A DNA stretch of 64,000 nucleotides, from positions 668,911-732,910 of the forward strand of contig MEHQ01001058.1 in assembly GCA_008828725.1 (NCBI GenBank). Reading direction: 5' to 3'. The notes under the pieces are model-generated. The model made no database searches. It was not told where the DNA came from and saw only the letters and a program-made list of their open reading frames with translations. This DNA is from Saccharina japonica (taxonomy: Eukaryota; Sar; Phaeophyceae; Laminariales; Laminariaceae). Each line of letters starts with the position of its first letter. Positions within the stretch are counted from its first letter, which is position 1. A program made the translations under genes and the position numbers. Shown here piece after piece: positions 10,946 through 21,789 of this stretch.

Positions 10946-11519
10946 TCGTGGGACAAACGTAATACACGCCGCTCCTGACTCACCTCCCGAGAGAGCACGA
11001 GCTCCGCGGTCTATCAAGCACTTGCCCCAGCCGACACACCACGGCAGTACAGAACAACGACAAAACTACACCTTACACGTACACATCACACATATACTAT
11101 GAATACTCGAACACAAACTCCCCCCACCCCACAAACTCCTCCCACCCCACCCCACCTCCACCCCCAACCCCACCCCTACCTCGCCTCTCCTAACCCCTGC
11201 CTTTCCAAAAGGCGTACGGTACTATGGCGTCGCTTCGAGAAAAAAAACTACGAAGAAAACGCCAATTTTCGGAGGTGTAGGGATGGGTGCCTACCCTGCC
11301 AAAAAGCGAGCTCAACACGCTTGACACACGAAAAGATCAAGCATCGCTTGCGACCAGAGAGTCGACTCGAAAATCGTCAGCTTTCAGCCTACTCTTCAAC
11401 TGCTCGTAAACAGGTGGGGGGGGACCCAAGTGCCTCATACGCGAGTGTTCCTCCCTACCCAACCACCACCACCAATACAGCCCCTCAAGTCATTGCCGCG
11501 CCCGAAAACAGCCCTCCCC

Positions 11520-11830
11520 GCGACCAAAACCGCCTCAATCGCGACAAAAACCGCCTCATTCGCGACCAAAACCGCCTCAATCGCGACCAAAACCACCTCC
11601 CCTGCGACCAAATCCGCCTCATTTGCCACCAAACCCGCCTCATTCGCGACCACACCCACCTCATTCGCGACTAAAACCACTTCCAACGCGACCAAAAACG
11701 CCCCAATCGCGACTAAAACCACCTCCTCCGCGACCAAAACCGCCTCATCCGCGATAAACCCCGCTTCCCCCGCCACTAAACCCGCCTCATTCGCAACAAA
11801 AACCACTCCTCCTTCGCGACCAAAAACCGA
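11520..11830. repeat. 21-bp minisatellite CGACCAAAACCGCCTCAATCG
   Basis: About 14 units of 21 bp repeat with changes. Because 21 is a multiple of 3, frames on both strands stay open (ATKTASF repeats forward, VLVANEA repeats reverse). No start context, splice site or flanking coding sequence supports translation. Confidence 0.85.
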
Positions 11831-12228
11831 CATTTGTTTCTTCAGAAAACCGGCCTTTGCTGTCGGAAAATATAGATAGTAACACTGCTGTCCGCGAGTT
11901 ATATATATATATCACGCCACACGAGACCTGCCTTCGACTTCAATTCCATAGGCCCCCAAGAGCATAGCAAATTTCTGAGGTATAATTCACACAGCGTGGG
12001 CGGTCCCAAAAAAAATCACATCCCAGAACAACAATTCATTCCCACCCAGCGAAAAAACTGTTTTTTTTCACTCAGCGAAAAAAATGTGTTTTCGCTCCGC
12101 ATATTTGGCGGTTTCAAAAATCTTCAGAAGTGGTAAAAGCAGGAGGAGGAGGAGGAGGAGGAGGAGGGTTGGGTGGCGGCGTTTTCGCCGTAGCATGTAC
12201 GTGCCAGACAGGACGCAGAAGTGGGGCT

Positions 12229-15200
12229 CTAGAACAGGCCCAGGAGGCGTGCCAGGCTGTCCTCCCCCGCTAGCAGGCTCTGCACGGACAGGCAGGCGAT
12301 CGCGACCATCGCCAGCCGCCCGTTGTGGAGCTCTCGCTCGCGCGCGTGAAACTTTCTCCTGACCTGCATGGCCTTTTCTTGCGCGCTGCTCGGGAGTTTC
12401 ATCGTCGGAAGGCGTTTTGTCCGGGAGGGGAGGGGGGGAAGGAGAAGCGGGGTAGGGGGTATCATAAGCATGATACGAGGGCTGTATAGATAGACCTTTA
12501 GCCTGGCTTCGACAAAATGGTTGGAATATACTTGACCTTGAAACCCTGTACTATAATAAACACAAAACATAACAACAATATGATCGCCCGGGAAATTCTC
12601 AGAATTTTCTCAGAATTTTCAAAGATGAAACGAACAACAGTTAGTGGGGGCATATGAACCATTTTGGTGAAGCTGGCTCAAGGCGTAAACACTACTCTAC
12701 TGCATGGTTGCCTGAAGCGTCCGCCGTACGCCGTGGATGAACGCACACAACTTGACGGCAGTTACGACAGATATCCTGCTATGCGCGAGTTCCTAGCGGC
12801 AGCCATATGTCTTAAACCATCTTAGGAGGAGAGGATTTTCTAAACAAAAATTAAAACGCCTCGCTCGCTTACGAAAACCAAAAACAACCCCACTCACGTT
12901 ACGGCTGGTCTCTTCTCCCATGCCTCCTGGCCTTCGAACCGGTCCTGGATGTTGTTGATCAGCAGGAACCCGCACTCTAGCACGCCTATCACCATGACCA
13001 CACGCACCGCCTGGGAGGGCCAGCAGGGCACATCAAGAGCCACAATAAGAGTCAGGACCACGAGTTAGGACCACGAAGCCATACGCAGCGGCCGGTCGCG
13101 GTGTCGTTGCCAGGGCAACCCCTTTGCCATCCGACAAGGTGAAGCATACCTGGCACAATTTTAATTCTACAAAGCTACACCGACTCATCATGAATTGACT
13201 GCGGAACACCCCCCCCCCGTAGCCCCCGGCAGCAGCCACACAGAGCAAAAAGGAAACCCAACAGCCCATCTACGCTATGGTCATACGACTACGGCCATCC
13301 TGCCCCCCCTGCAACAACCAGCACGGCATCAAAAGCAGGATGACCCTCACCCCTCCACCCACCCACCGAACCAACCAACTCACCTGCTGTGGCGACAGAC
13401 TCGAGAGGTACGCGAAGGGGGACTCGTGCATCGCGACGAGCACATCGGCCTTCAGCGTTGCCAGGCCGCTGACCCTCTCCATCTCCACCGCCGTCCACGC
13501 CAGCACCGCGAACATGCTGAAACAAAAAAAGAGACACGCATAACCAGAGAGATATAGAGACAGGCAGACAGGCAGTCAGGAAGATAGACAGACAGACAGG
13601 AAGACAGACAGACAGACAAGACAGACAGGCAGACAGACAGGCCGGAAGGCAAAACAGGTTAAAACATGTTTTTCGGTACTTGTACTGTAGGCGAAGCGCT
13701 TGGCGACACGGACGCGAGACGAAAAAAAAACAAACGAAGACAGCAGTGTTTGCGTGGGGGCGGCGGGGATTATGATAGGGTAGGGTAGGGTATTCACGGT
13801 AGCACGACTCGTGCACGCGGCGGCGCGCTAGAATTGGCACTGCCCCCAAGGGGTCTGTCTGCCTAGTGTCCTCTACAGTGCACGTGCACCCTCTAAACGA
13901 GCTGCCAGCAGAGCAACAACCTCGCGTTCTAATATTATGGGGGGCCGTGTCATAGATATCAGAAGCTACGATGTCTCCAAGGACAACGGGGGGGCATGTC
14001 ATAGATATCAGAAGCTACGATGTTTCCACACCATATATGGTTCCTGCTTACTACGATTAATAGTACTATGTATGTTCCCCAGAAATAGTGCATGCAAGTA
14101 CTTAGCACAAAAAACATCAATGAGCTGTGAAGTAAACCAAAACTGGTCAATACTTGAAACTGCGCAAGCAAAGCGATACATTATTCGTTTTTTAAATGTC
14201 CGGAAGTCTTCACACATCCGTCAGATGATCTAGACGTCTAGTTCCTAACTTACCGTTGAGATATGCCGTGCAAGATCTGCACATTGTGTACAGGTCCAAC
14301 GCAGTAAACATATCCTAGATCATGCAGCAGATTACACAGCTCCCACCCACCAGCAACATGAGCCAGGCCATACAGATCAGGGCTCTTATCTTCCCCTGGA
14401 AGATCTAGATCATCAACTAGGAATCGGCGATCTGTCCGATGTGCGAAAGCCTTCCCTATCCCTAACAACCCCCCCCCCCCATTGTCTGCCTGGTTATTGA
14501 AAACCCAACGTGCTCCGTCCCGGCATTGTAGGGATGCGAGGGTCTATGGTCATACGACTACGGCCGTGCACGACATGAGTTCACCCCCCCTCGCACAAAT
14601 GTGGGCGGAAAACACTAAAACAACTCCCTGTGGAGACATTGAGCAATATACATATCTATCTATAGGACCAATTCCCTCCCCTCTTCACCTCAGCCTCGCG
14701 TGCTGGAGCTCCACCTCTCTAGCAAGCCTCCGCTCCCCGTTCGTCATGTGCGGTATCTCATCGATCTCTCTCAGGCGCTCGGGCTCGCCGTCCCGCGCCA
14801 TCGGCATCGCTCCCATGTTCCAAGACCACACCCCCGTGTGCACGTGGAGAGGCACGTCGACCGCATCCACCTCGTCCACCACGGGCTTAGCGTCGGCGGC
14901 GGAAGGCCTCGCCGGCAAGAAAGGCGCCGTAAGAATCGCCACCACATCCCCGTTCTGATGGGAGTTACGGAGGCGTTGAAGAGGCGTTGCGGGAGGCGAA
15001 CGGGGACGGGGGACACGGCATGATAAAAAAGACGCGGATGAGGACGGGGGTACGGGATGGCGACATGGGGGCGGGAGGGGGTTGGTGCGTGTTGGTGCAG
15101 GAGAAAGGAGAAGGGCATGAAGCGGGATGAGGTGGCACGCTGGAAGGTGACATTCCGCATAGATATAAGGAGGCGGTTGGATGGGTAGGGGGAGGGGGAG

Positions 15201-18200
15201 GAGGATAGTATCAATGGAAAAAACGCGGTGGCCACAGCGATCTATTTATCTCTCTTTTCTCACCCGTAGGGGCCTGTTGAGAGGAACCAGACGGCCGTTC
15301 ACGTACGTAGCCGCCACCCTGCAGGTCTTCGAGTCGTGCAGCTCCCTAGCAGCGTCGCACATCTGTTGGCACAGCGCGATGGCGGCAGAAGAGCGGAGAC
15401 GAGATTTAGAAAGCGCGAAAAAAAAATAAAAAACAGGACAAGAAACAAAGAGAGCCTTTTATCGTGATGCGCAAAACAAAGGGGGGGGAGAAACGCCGAG
15501 ACCTTACCGTTGGCTTACGGTTATTATCTATAGTGTGGCGGAAGAGAGGAGACGAGGACAGAATGCGCGGGGAAAAAAAACAAGAAATGACGAGATCTTA
15601 CCGTAAGGCGCGAGGCAGAAAGGGAAGAAATGACGAGACCTTATGGTGTAGGGCAGGCATAATAATACTATTGGGCTAGGGTCAAGGCTACGGTTAGGGG
15701 TGGTCCGTGTGTACACGACGCTCGCCCGACCGAGAAAAAGCGACACACCCGTGCGCCGGACACGTTCGCTCGCACCCAACGCATACACGGGCGCAAAAGA
15801 CGCGCGAAAGCGCTTGAAACAAACTTGTGCTCGTACGTACTCTTTCGCACATTAGCCTTGCAAAAACCGGTCACAAAAACACAAGTCTTTCGCGCAAAAA
15901 CAATGCCAAAAAAAACTTTCGTGGTCTCTCCATCTCCACCCCCGGGCGTGCGACCTCCATGTGCTATACATCTGTGCGACGCAGAAGCTACCGCCCTGAA
16001 TACAAGGTACCAGGTAAGGGAAATTGACGCGCTACACAAAGGGAGCATGACGGGAACGGCGTTAACTGCACCGTCTTCACGGCCCCGGCCAGTCCAAACC
16101 ACGACACCCGCCCCGCGCCCACGACAAACGTTATGTGCTGCTGCTACTGTATCAGGCGCCTAATGGGAGAGCGGAGGCATTCCTCGCGTCTTCCCATCAA
16201 TCCAATCCTTCAAGCAGTGAAGAAATATGTACCCCCTCTCGCCAATTCCCCGTCCAGAACCCCTCCCGGCATTGTAGGGATGCGAGGGTCTATGGCCATA
16301 CAACTACTGCCATGCAAAACATGAGTACAATGTCTGCCTGGTTGGTGAAAACCCAACGTCCTCCGTCCCGGCATTGTAGGAATGCGAGGGTCTATGGTCA
16401 TACGACTACGGCCGTGCACGACATGAGTACACCCCCGCCCCCCTTAACCCTCACCCTCTTCCTTCACCCCATCCTCCAATGCCTCCAACTGATTTAAAAA
16501 AAAAAAAAATCCACCGGTACGAGTACGAGCACAAAACAAAACAGGCAAAAACACAAGGAAAGAAAAAAAAAAACGCTTTCTCGCAAATACAAATGCGAAC
16601 TTATTTATTTTCTCTTATCTCTCTCTCTCGCTCACCGTGGCGTTTCCCGCGAGGTCCAGGATCTTCCCTTGAGGGTCGAACACGAAGCGCCTCTCCTGCG
16701 CGCGCTTGAGCGAGTCCCGCACGTTGGCCGAGTACGTGTCCCCGCACCCCAACGCGCACGCCTCAGCACTCGTCTGCAGCTCCGCAAGCCACGGCAAGTT
16801 CTTCGGGTTCCCGAAGCTCCGCGCCACCTGGCTCGCCGCCATCCCGAAGTTCGCCACCCTGTCCATATCGTCCGTCAGTATCTGCACCTCAACCGGGTGC
16901 CCCCTTAGGGTCACAGCGGAGTGCAGCGCGCGGTAGTTGTTGGGCTTGGGGACCGCGATGAAGTCTTCCACCCTCGGGGGGCTGATGGGCGCCAGCAGCC
17001 CGTGCACCGACTCGAGCAGCTCGTAGCACGCCGCCCGCTCCCGCTCGGAGTTCTCGAAGGAGCTCCTCACCACGCCGTCCGGCCCCGGCTGGGGGTGCAG
17101 CGAAAACGCCACCTTAAAGTGAACACAGTCTAAGACGTTGCTGAGGAGGCCCCCGTTGCGCGCCATGGACCTCCACACCGTGTAGGCAGGCTTGACCCCC
17201 ACCGTCACCCGGAAGGAGGGCGCTCTGCCCTCGAGACAGGGGGCGCGTCCAAGCAGGTCTTCCAGCCGGCGCCGCTCGTCTTCCAGGACCTTCTCTGTGT
17301 GGCCCGTCGCCGTGGACCTCAGGCGGAGGAGGTTTGTCACTCGGGCGTGCTCGGCCGGGTGGAGGGTCTTGAAGCAGCGGTCTTCCAGCTCGGTCTTGAT
17401 GTCCCAGAGGCCCATCCGCCGGGCGAGCGGGACGAACACGCCCATCGTTTCCTGCGCGATGCGGACCTGCTTGTGCTCGGGCATGGCGCCCAGGGTGCGC
17501 ATGTTGTGGAGCCGGTCGGACAGCTTCACCACCAGCACGCGCCAGTCCTTGCTCATCGCGATCAGCATGTGGCGCAGGTTGTCCGCCTGCTTCGCCCCCT
17601 CCTTCGCGTTGTTCCCACCCATCTCGTAATCGCTGGCGGTGAACGCCGACACGCGCCCGGGAATCTTGGACAGCTTTGTCTCCCCCTCCACGATCCGCCG
17701 CACGGTAGACCCGAAGTGCGCCTCGATGTCCGCAAAGGCCAGCCGCGTGTCCTCGACCGTGTCGTGGAGAAGCCCCGCCACAAGCGTCTCCGCGTCCATC
17801 CTCAACCCCGCCAGTATCCCCATCACCTCCACTGGGTGCATGATGAATGGGTCCCCCGACTTCCTCCTCTGCCCCTGGTGCGCGTGGTAGGCCACCTGCA
17901 CGGCCACCCCGACCCAGTTCTGCTCCGCCGGGGTCAGGTACGCCGCGTCCTCCAAAACCTGGCTGTTGAAACCGTCTAGCTCGACCGCCTCCGCGTCCGT
18001 CACGCACCACCCGAACGTCGCGCTAAGCTGCAGCAGCCCCCGGTTCAGGTGCGACAGCTGCTCGTCCGGAGTCAGCGACCTCAGCTCCCACGGCTGGGTT
18101 GGCGCCGAGGAAGGCCCCGAGTCTCCCACCAGCCAATCAGGGGCCCCCACGACGTTATCCTCGTCCGAGGACAGGCCTCTCGGCCAAGACGCAGCAGACT

Positions 18201-18678
18201 CGTCGCCCGCGGGGCACGCCGACGAGCTTAGCGCGAGGGAGCCCTCGCCACGGCTGTGACCCCGATGTCTACCACCGCCTGCGAACCCGCCACCGCCTGG
18301 TACGCCTTTGCCAGGGACTCTTGTTCTTCTAGCCGGCTCCTGGCGCCCGCCGCCGCTGCGGCCGCTGTTAATGCTACCCGAATCCTCCCCCCCACCATCC
18401 CTCCGCCTATTTCTCTCGTCGCGTCGTGGTCCCTCCGCCCCACCGCCCCCCATCGCCATCTCCACGCGATCGCGGCTGCTTCTGCTGCTGCTCCCGCTGC
18501 CTCTTCTGCTGATGCTTCCGCTGCTGCTACCGGTGTAGGGTTGTCCTCGCGCCACAGGCGTTACTCTACCCGTACCAAAGGAGGCCGAACTTGATGGGCC
18601 CGGCGGGACCATGAAACCGCCGCCGCTCCCCACCAAGGACGCGGCCAGGAGGGCATACACCACCGATGTCGAAGTCAT
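12229..18678 (-). CDS. RelA/SpoT homologue fused to a light-harvesting (LHC) domain, plastid-targeted
   Basis: Six exons read on the minus strand: 18678-16636, 15362-15264, 14954-14689, 13516-13384, 13010-12898 and 12385-12229 (TAG stop). All junctions keep phase and give 936 residues. Residues 1-30 form a signal peptide ending GSGGGFMVPP, like the bipartite leaders of stramenopile plastid proteins, followed by a low-complexity linker to about 200. The HD hydrolase spans about 250-440, with metal ligands H281, H305, D306 and D388 and catalytic E309/D310 present. The synthetase region spans about 485-625 and the TGS domain about 664-725. The LHC domain spans about 750-936: helix 1 E796/H799/R801, helix 2 around E859, helix 3 E903/N906/R908 in ERELHNGRLAMVA. 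The expected role is (p)ppGpp hydrolysis, and possibly synthesis, at the thylakoid. I know of no described protein with this domain order. The exact acceptor of exon 6 (12385 or 12388) is uncertain. Confidence 0.8.
13272..13308 (+). repeat. Partial tail-repeat core in fusion-gene intron 4
   Basis: TATGGTCATACGACTACGGC matches the core of the poly(C)-flanked family and is followed by CATCCTGCCCCCC. It lies between exons 4 and 5 of the RelA/SpoT-LHC gene, in antisense to it. Confidence 0.55.
13556..13650. repeat. CAGACAGACAGG microsatellite
   Basis: This is a tetranucleotide (CAGA/CAGG) array just upstream, in gene sense, of the exon 4 acceptor of the RelA/SpoT-LHC gene. Read in antisense it gives a Cys/Leu/Ser open frame without meaning. 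Confidence 0.85.
13937..14035. repeat. Short tandem duplication of about 50 bp
   Basis: The block TGTCATAGATATCAGAAGC plus TACGATGT occurs twice, at about 13951-13977 and 13998-14024, separated by a G run. It lies in intron 3 of the RelA/SpoT-LHC gene. Confidence 0.7.
14478..14595 (+). repeat. Poly(C)-flanked tail repeat in fusion-gene intron 3
   Basis: A complete copy of the roughly 120-bp family lies here: CCCCC, TGTCTGCCTGGTTATTGAAAA, CGTGCTCCGTCCCGGC, GGTCATACGACTACGGCC, GAGTTCACCCCCC. It ends only about 95 bp from the exon 3 donor of the RelA/SpoT-LHC gene and runs antisense to that gene. Confidence 0.75.
16255..16440 (+). repeat. Two tail-repeat copies in fusion-gene intron 1
   Basis: A shortened copy (about 16255-16330) is followed by a fuller one (about 16328-16440) that ends in GAGTACACCCCCGCCCCCC. 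Both lie in intron 1 of the RelA/SpoT-LHC gene, antisense to it. Confidence 0.7.
16636..18678 (-). other. Exon 1 of the fusion: plastid leader, HD hydrolase, synthetase, TGS start
   Basis: This single exon encodes 681 residues from an ATG at 18678 to a GTGAGC donor. The hydrolase blocks FIMHPVEV, LLHDTVEDT and VVKLSDRLHNMRTL fit the bifunctional Rel/Spo family closely. The synthetase blocks are weaker: VKPAYTVWRSM replaces the usual RPKxxYSIxxKM, LDCVHFK replaces DLxAIR, KPNNYRALHS replaces KPNGYQSLHT, and VEVQILT replaces VEIQIRT. Asp517, Tyr582, His586, Glu597 and Gln599 are kept. The exon ends inside the TGS domain at DLAGNAT. Long open frames on both strands across 17114-18010 reflect high GC content and are not separate genes. 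Confidence 0.85.
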
Positions 18679-21600
18679 GGGTCTACCACCACGCAGCTGC
18701 TGCTGCTGCTCGAAGTCCTTCTTTGTCTACCGTCACAAGGCACACCGTCGTGCACCTCACAGCAGCAGTGTACTTGGACGCTTCTGTGACACCCCGCCTC
18801 CTTCGTGCCAAAAGCCAAAAGCCGGACCTGTTAGATCCTTCGCGCCGAAAGACGCTAGCGCTCCTATCGAAGAGAGTACTGGGGTGGGACACACGACGGC
18901 GGCGGTGGACAATGGCCAGCGAGCGGACGAAACCAGAACATTGATTAGAAATGGATAAATACCAGCTATTGATAGAAGGGAGGGCCGCAGTTCGACATTA
19001 CTCGTACCATATCTGGGTACACCCTGGTATCAAATATCCGGTACACCACGTATGATATGGTATGATACCTGGTATACGTACGTAGAAAGGGGCAAGAAAA
19101 CATAGTGTTGAGAGAAGAACATGCAAAAATGTGCGGCGAACACAGCCGTCAACGTGCCAATATGGGGACTGCCTGGGGGTCTTGGCAGCTGACAAAAATA
19201 TTAAAGTCGACATTCAGTCAGTACGTAGTCAGTACCGGTATGTGTTATGGCTCTATAAGAATACTCGTACTCCTACGATTCAAAATTGGGAGGTTTTAGG
19301 TTCCACGTCACACCAAAACGAGAAACAACTGCGAGTACGACTGCTATGTATCGTATGATTCGTACGTATGTGCCAGGTATGGTATGTACTGCTGCTGCTG
19401 GTATTCTTCTGGCTACGAGTAATGCCGAATAACAAAGCGCTCTTCCCTGTGTACCAGTACACTAAACTGATACCGGTGCACACGTGCACACGTGTAGCCC
19501 CCCATCCTATCATACGTACGTCGATGTATATACCAGCAGAGCAGACGTCGGAATGGCAGAGTCGAAAGATGTTGATCTCGCAAGATGGTATATACCAGGT
19601 ATCTTTAGGTACGTACATATAGGTACAGCAGCTGTAGCAGCAGTACGAGCGTTCCCGCTAGAGATATCGAAGAAAGCAGTATGACTTGAGTTTGTCTGCT
19701 GGTATGGGGTCAAGTGAAGTCAGACCAGCACACGACACACGACACCTTTGAATATATACAGCGTACTGAGCAGTTGTACGTCGTGTGGTAAGCTTGTCAG
19801 TTTCCGAGATTGGATGTCAACACATCTAAAATAACCGACGCTTCGTGTTATACCTGGTACATCCACCGTTACCACGTCGTTGTTCACACTTCGTTACACA
19901 CAAGGAACAGAGGCTGTGGCCTCAAAGCTACCTCTGGTATCACAACAGGAAGAAGGAGGATACTGCTTGTACGAGCTATTCTCGTATAATACACGTACGT
20001 TACATACTACAGCAGCAGTAGTAGTCCGTACAGTCAATATCATAGTTTCTTTACACTTGTACGAAGTGTGGTCGCGTAAAAAAACATCTTGAGTTTTCGG
20101 GCAATGCTTTCGCTAAAGCAATAGAGCGGCAGCAGACGCTGGCATGATAACCAGAGAGGAAGTCAAACGAACGCAGCCCCTGTGCTCGCCTCGTACCCCG
20201 CACAAGAGATATCTTCAACCACAGCAAGCTCGTACTGCTGCTGCTGGAGGTACTTCCACCATTTTTGTCTTCGACTTTTCGCTGACACAAAAAAAAATAC
20301 GTGGCATCTCGCTCTATCACGTATCAACAGAATACAGAATACCACGTCTGTCCGAAAATGTAAGGATCATTCAGGTATTAATATGAAGACCCAACGGTCC
20401 TTACATTTACAACACAGAGCAGTGCGGAAAAAGCTGAGATATCGGCCGTTTTTGCAATTTCGTGAATCATGTGTGCGACGTGGCTGACGTTTGAGTAGAA
20501 ATTGAAAAACCACCCCCGCTAAGACGCTCTCGCTACGACGCAACGCGGGGGATGCTTACCGCTGGATTCTTCCCTTCGAACGGTTGGATTGGTGCAGCGC
20601 GAAGCTAGGGTGGTGGTCACGGCCAGAGGGCGAAGTCGAAAAAAACTCGTAGCAATCAGAGGTGGGACTGGAGTGGACTGGGGAACAACGCAAACAAACG
20701 TCGTTGTGCATTCTCTGGAGGATTGTGCGTGAAAAGCCACACATCCTTCTGGTTCGCCCGAAAAAAACGGCGCAGAAAGCAGACGGGCGGTGGTCAGAGG
20801 CCCAGTTGAGACCTGCGCCAGCCCCATGGGAATGCAAGGGTGATCGGCTCCAAGAAGATGCGATCACGCACGCCCAAAAGAGCGTTTCAACTCCATCCTC
20901 CACCGGTTGCAGTCGAACGCCCGTGCAGCTCTCTTCTCGATGCTTCGATCATGAGGCAACGACGTGTCACCGGTGAAAACATAAAACAGGGGGTCCAGCC
21001 CAGGGGCTGGGCAAAAGCTGCATCATCCTGTTGGGCCCACCAACGCGAAGCCGAAGACGACCCAGCCCAAGTGGACCACTTTCTACCCGGCTGTTACCCA
21101 CAGCGCCCGCTCTAACCCACCACGCTCAAGAGTACCACACTTTGCTGGCTGTGCACACGACGACAGTTTGGTGCGTACCAGAGAGAGCAAGAGAGACTCC
21201 CTCCCCATAAAAATATAAAAATGAAGAGCAGAGCATTCATCTCCAGCAAAAAAACATGAGGGGGGTTGAAGCCGCTCGCTCACCATCCAGCAATTTTCCG
21301 GCCCCGTTGTGTCCGGCGTTCCACCCGCGTGTTTGGTTTGCTGTGCTAGCCTTCCGTGGTGTAGCTCCCCTTCCAATCCCCGGATCAATGATTCACGAAA
21401 CAGTTCACGAGCTGATGAAATCGAGTTTCGTTCGCGCTCGCATGCTTTACCCGACCAGGCTCGCTGACAAGGTTGGAAGGCTGTTACGATAGGGGGGTAC
21501 GGGGTTTTATAGAGATTGCTTCAATTTTTTTAGAGTCCACCGCACACACACGTACAAACTGCTGTTGAGTACTACTGCTGTGTGAGCAACAGCTGGCCGG

Positions 21601-21789
21601 GGTAGCGCAGTTAGCATCGGTGCCCTGGTAACACAAGATTTTTCAGGGCAGGAGTCGTCAGTGACCAGCTGCCGAGCAAGATAGAGTGGCTCTGCAGTAG
21701 CTCTGTATAGGAAGTGCTTTGAAGGCAACCGATTCCTCGTCCGGGAACAAGTTGTCGCTGTAAAATTACCCACAGGAGAGCTTGCGATC
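18679..21789. other. Divergent intergenic region between the fusion gene and serine acetyltransferase
   Basis: These 3.1 kb must hold the promoters of both neighbours, but no TATA or initiator could be assigned with confidence. The stretch has CTG/CAG runs (18704-18714, 20235-20245) and many TACCTGGTAT-like words (19020-19080, 19380, 19590). Short open frames on both strands at 20519-20976 show no recognisable domain. A transcribed leader of the serine acetyltransferase may reach back to about 21600. Confidence 0.4.

Larger units (their letters stand above)
12229..14954 (-). other. LHC-encoding exons 3-6 of the fusion gene
   Basis: Exon 3 starts NGDVVAILTA, the last strand of the TGS domain, and runs without a break to REVELQHARL, the start of LHC helix 1. 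The split codon AG|C then joins exon 4 (MFAVLAWTAVEMERV). Exon 5 supplies helix 2 (VVMVIGVLECGFLLINN). Exon 6 supplies helix 3 (ELHNGRLAMVAIA) and a short C-terminus ending LLGLF. Both the ExxHxR and ExxNxR chlorophyll-ligand and ion-pair motifs of the LHC family are present. No separate plastid leader or start methionine precedes the LHC part, which argues against an independent LHC gene. Confidence 0.8.

Noticed and set aside
11430-11879. 149-codon ATKTASF repeat frame and its 132-codon reverse counterpart
   Set aside because: The 21-bp period keeps all frames open; no start, splice or flanking coding signal is present.
17114-18010. Long open frames of 298 codons (-) and 226 codons (+, 17299-17979) over the RelA/SpoT exon
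   Set aside because: They lie in other frames of a GC-rich true exon, lack domain motifs and are Arg/Gly-rich shadows.
21598-21680. tRNA-like start GTAGCGCAGTTAGC
   Set aside because: It resembles an A box, but no T arm, B box or matching acceptor stem follows.
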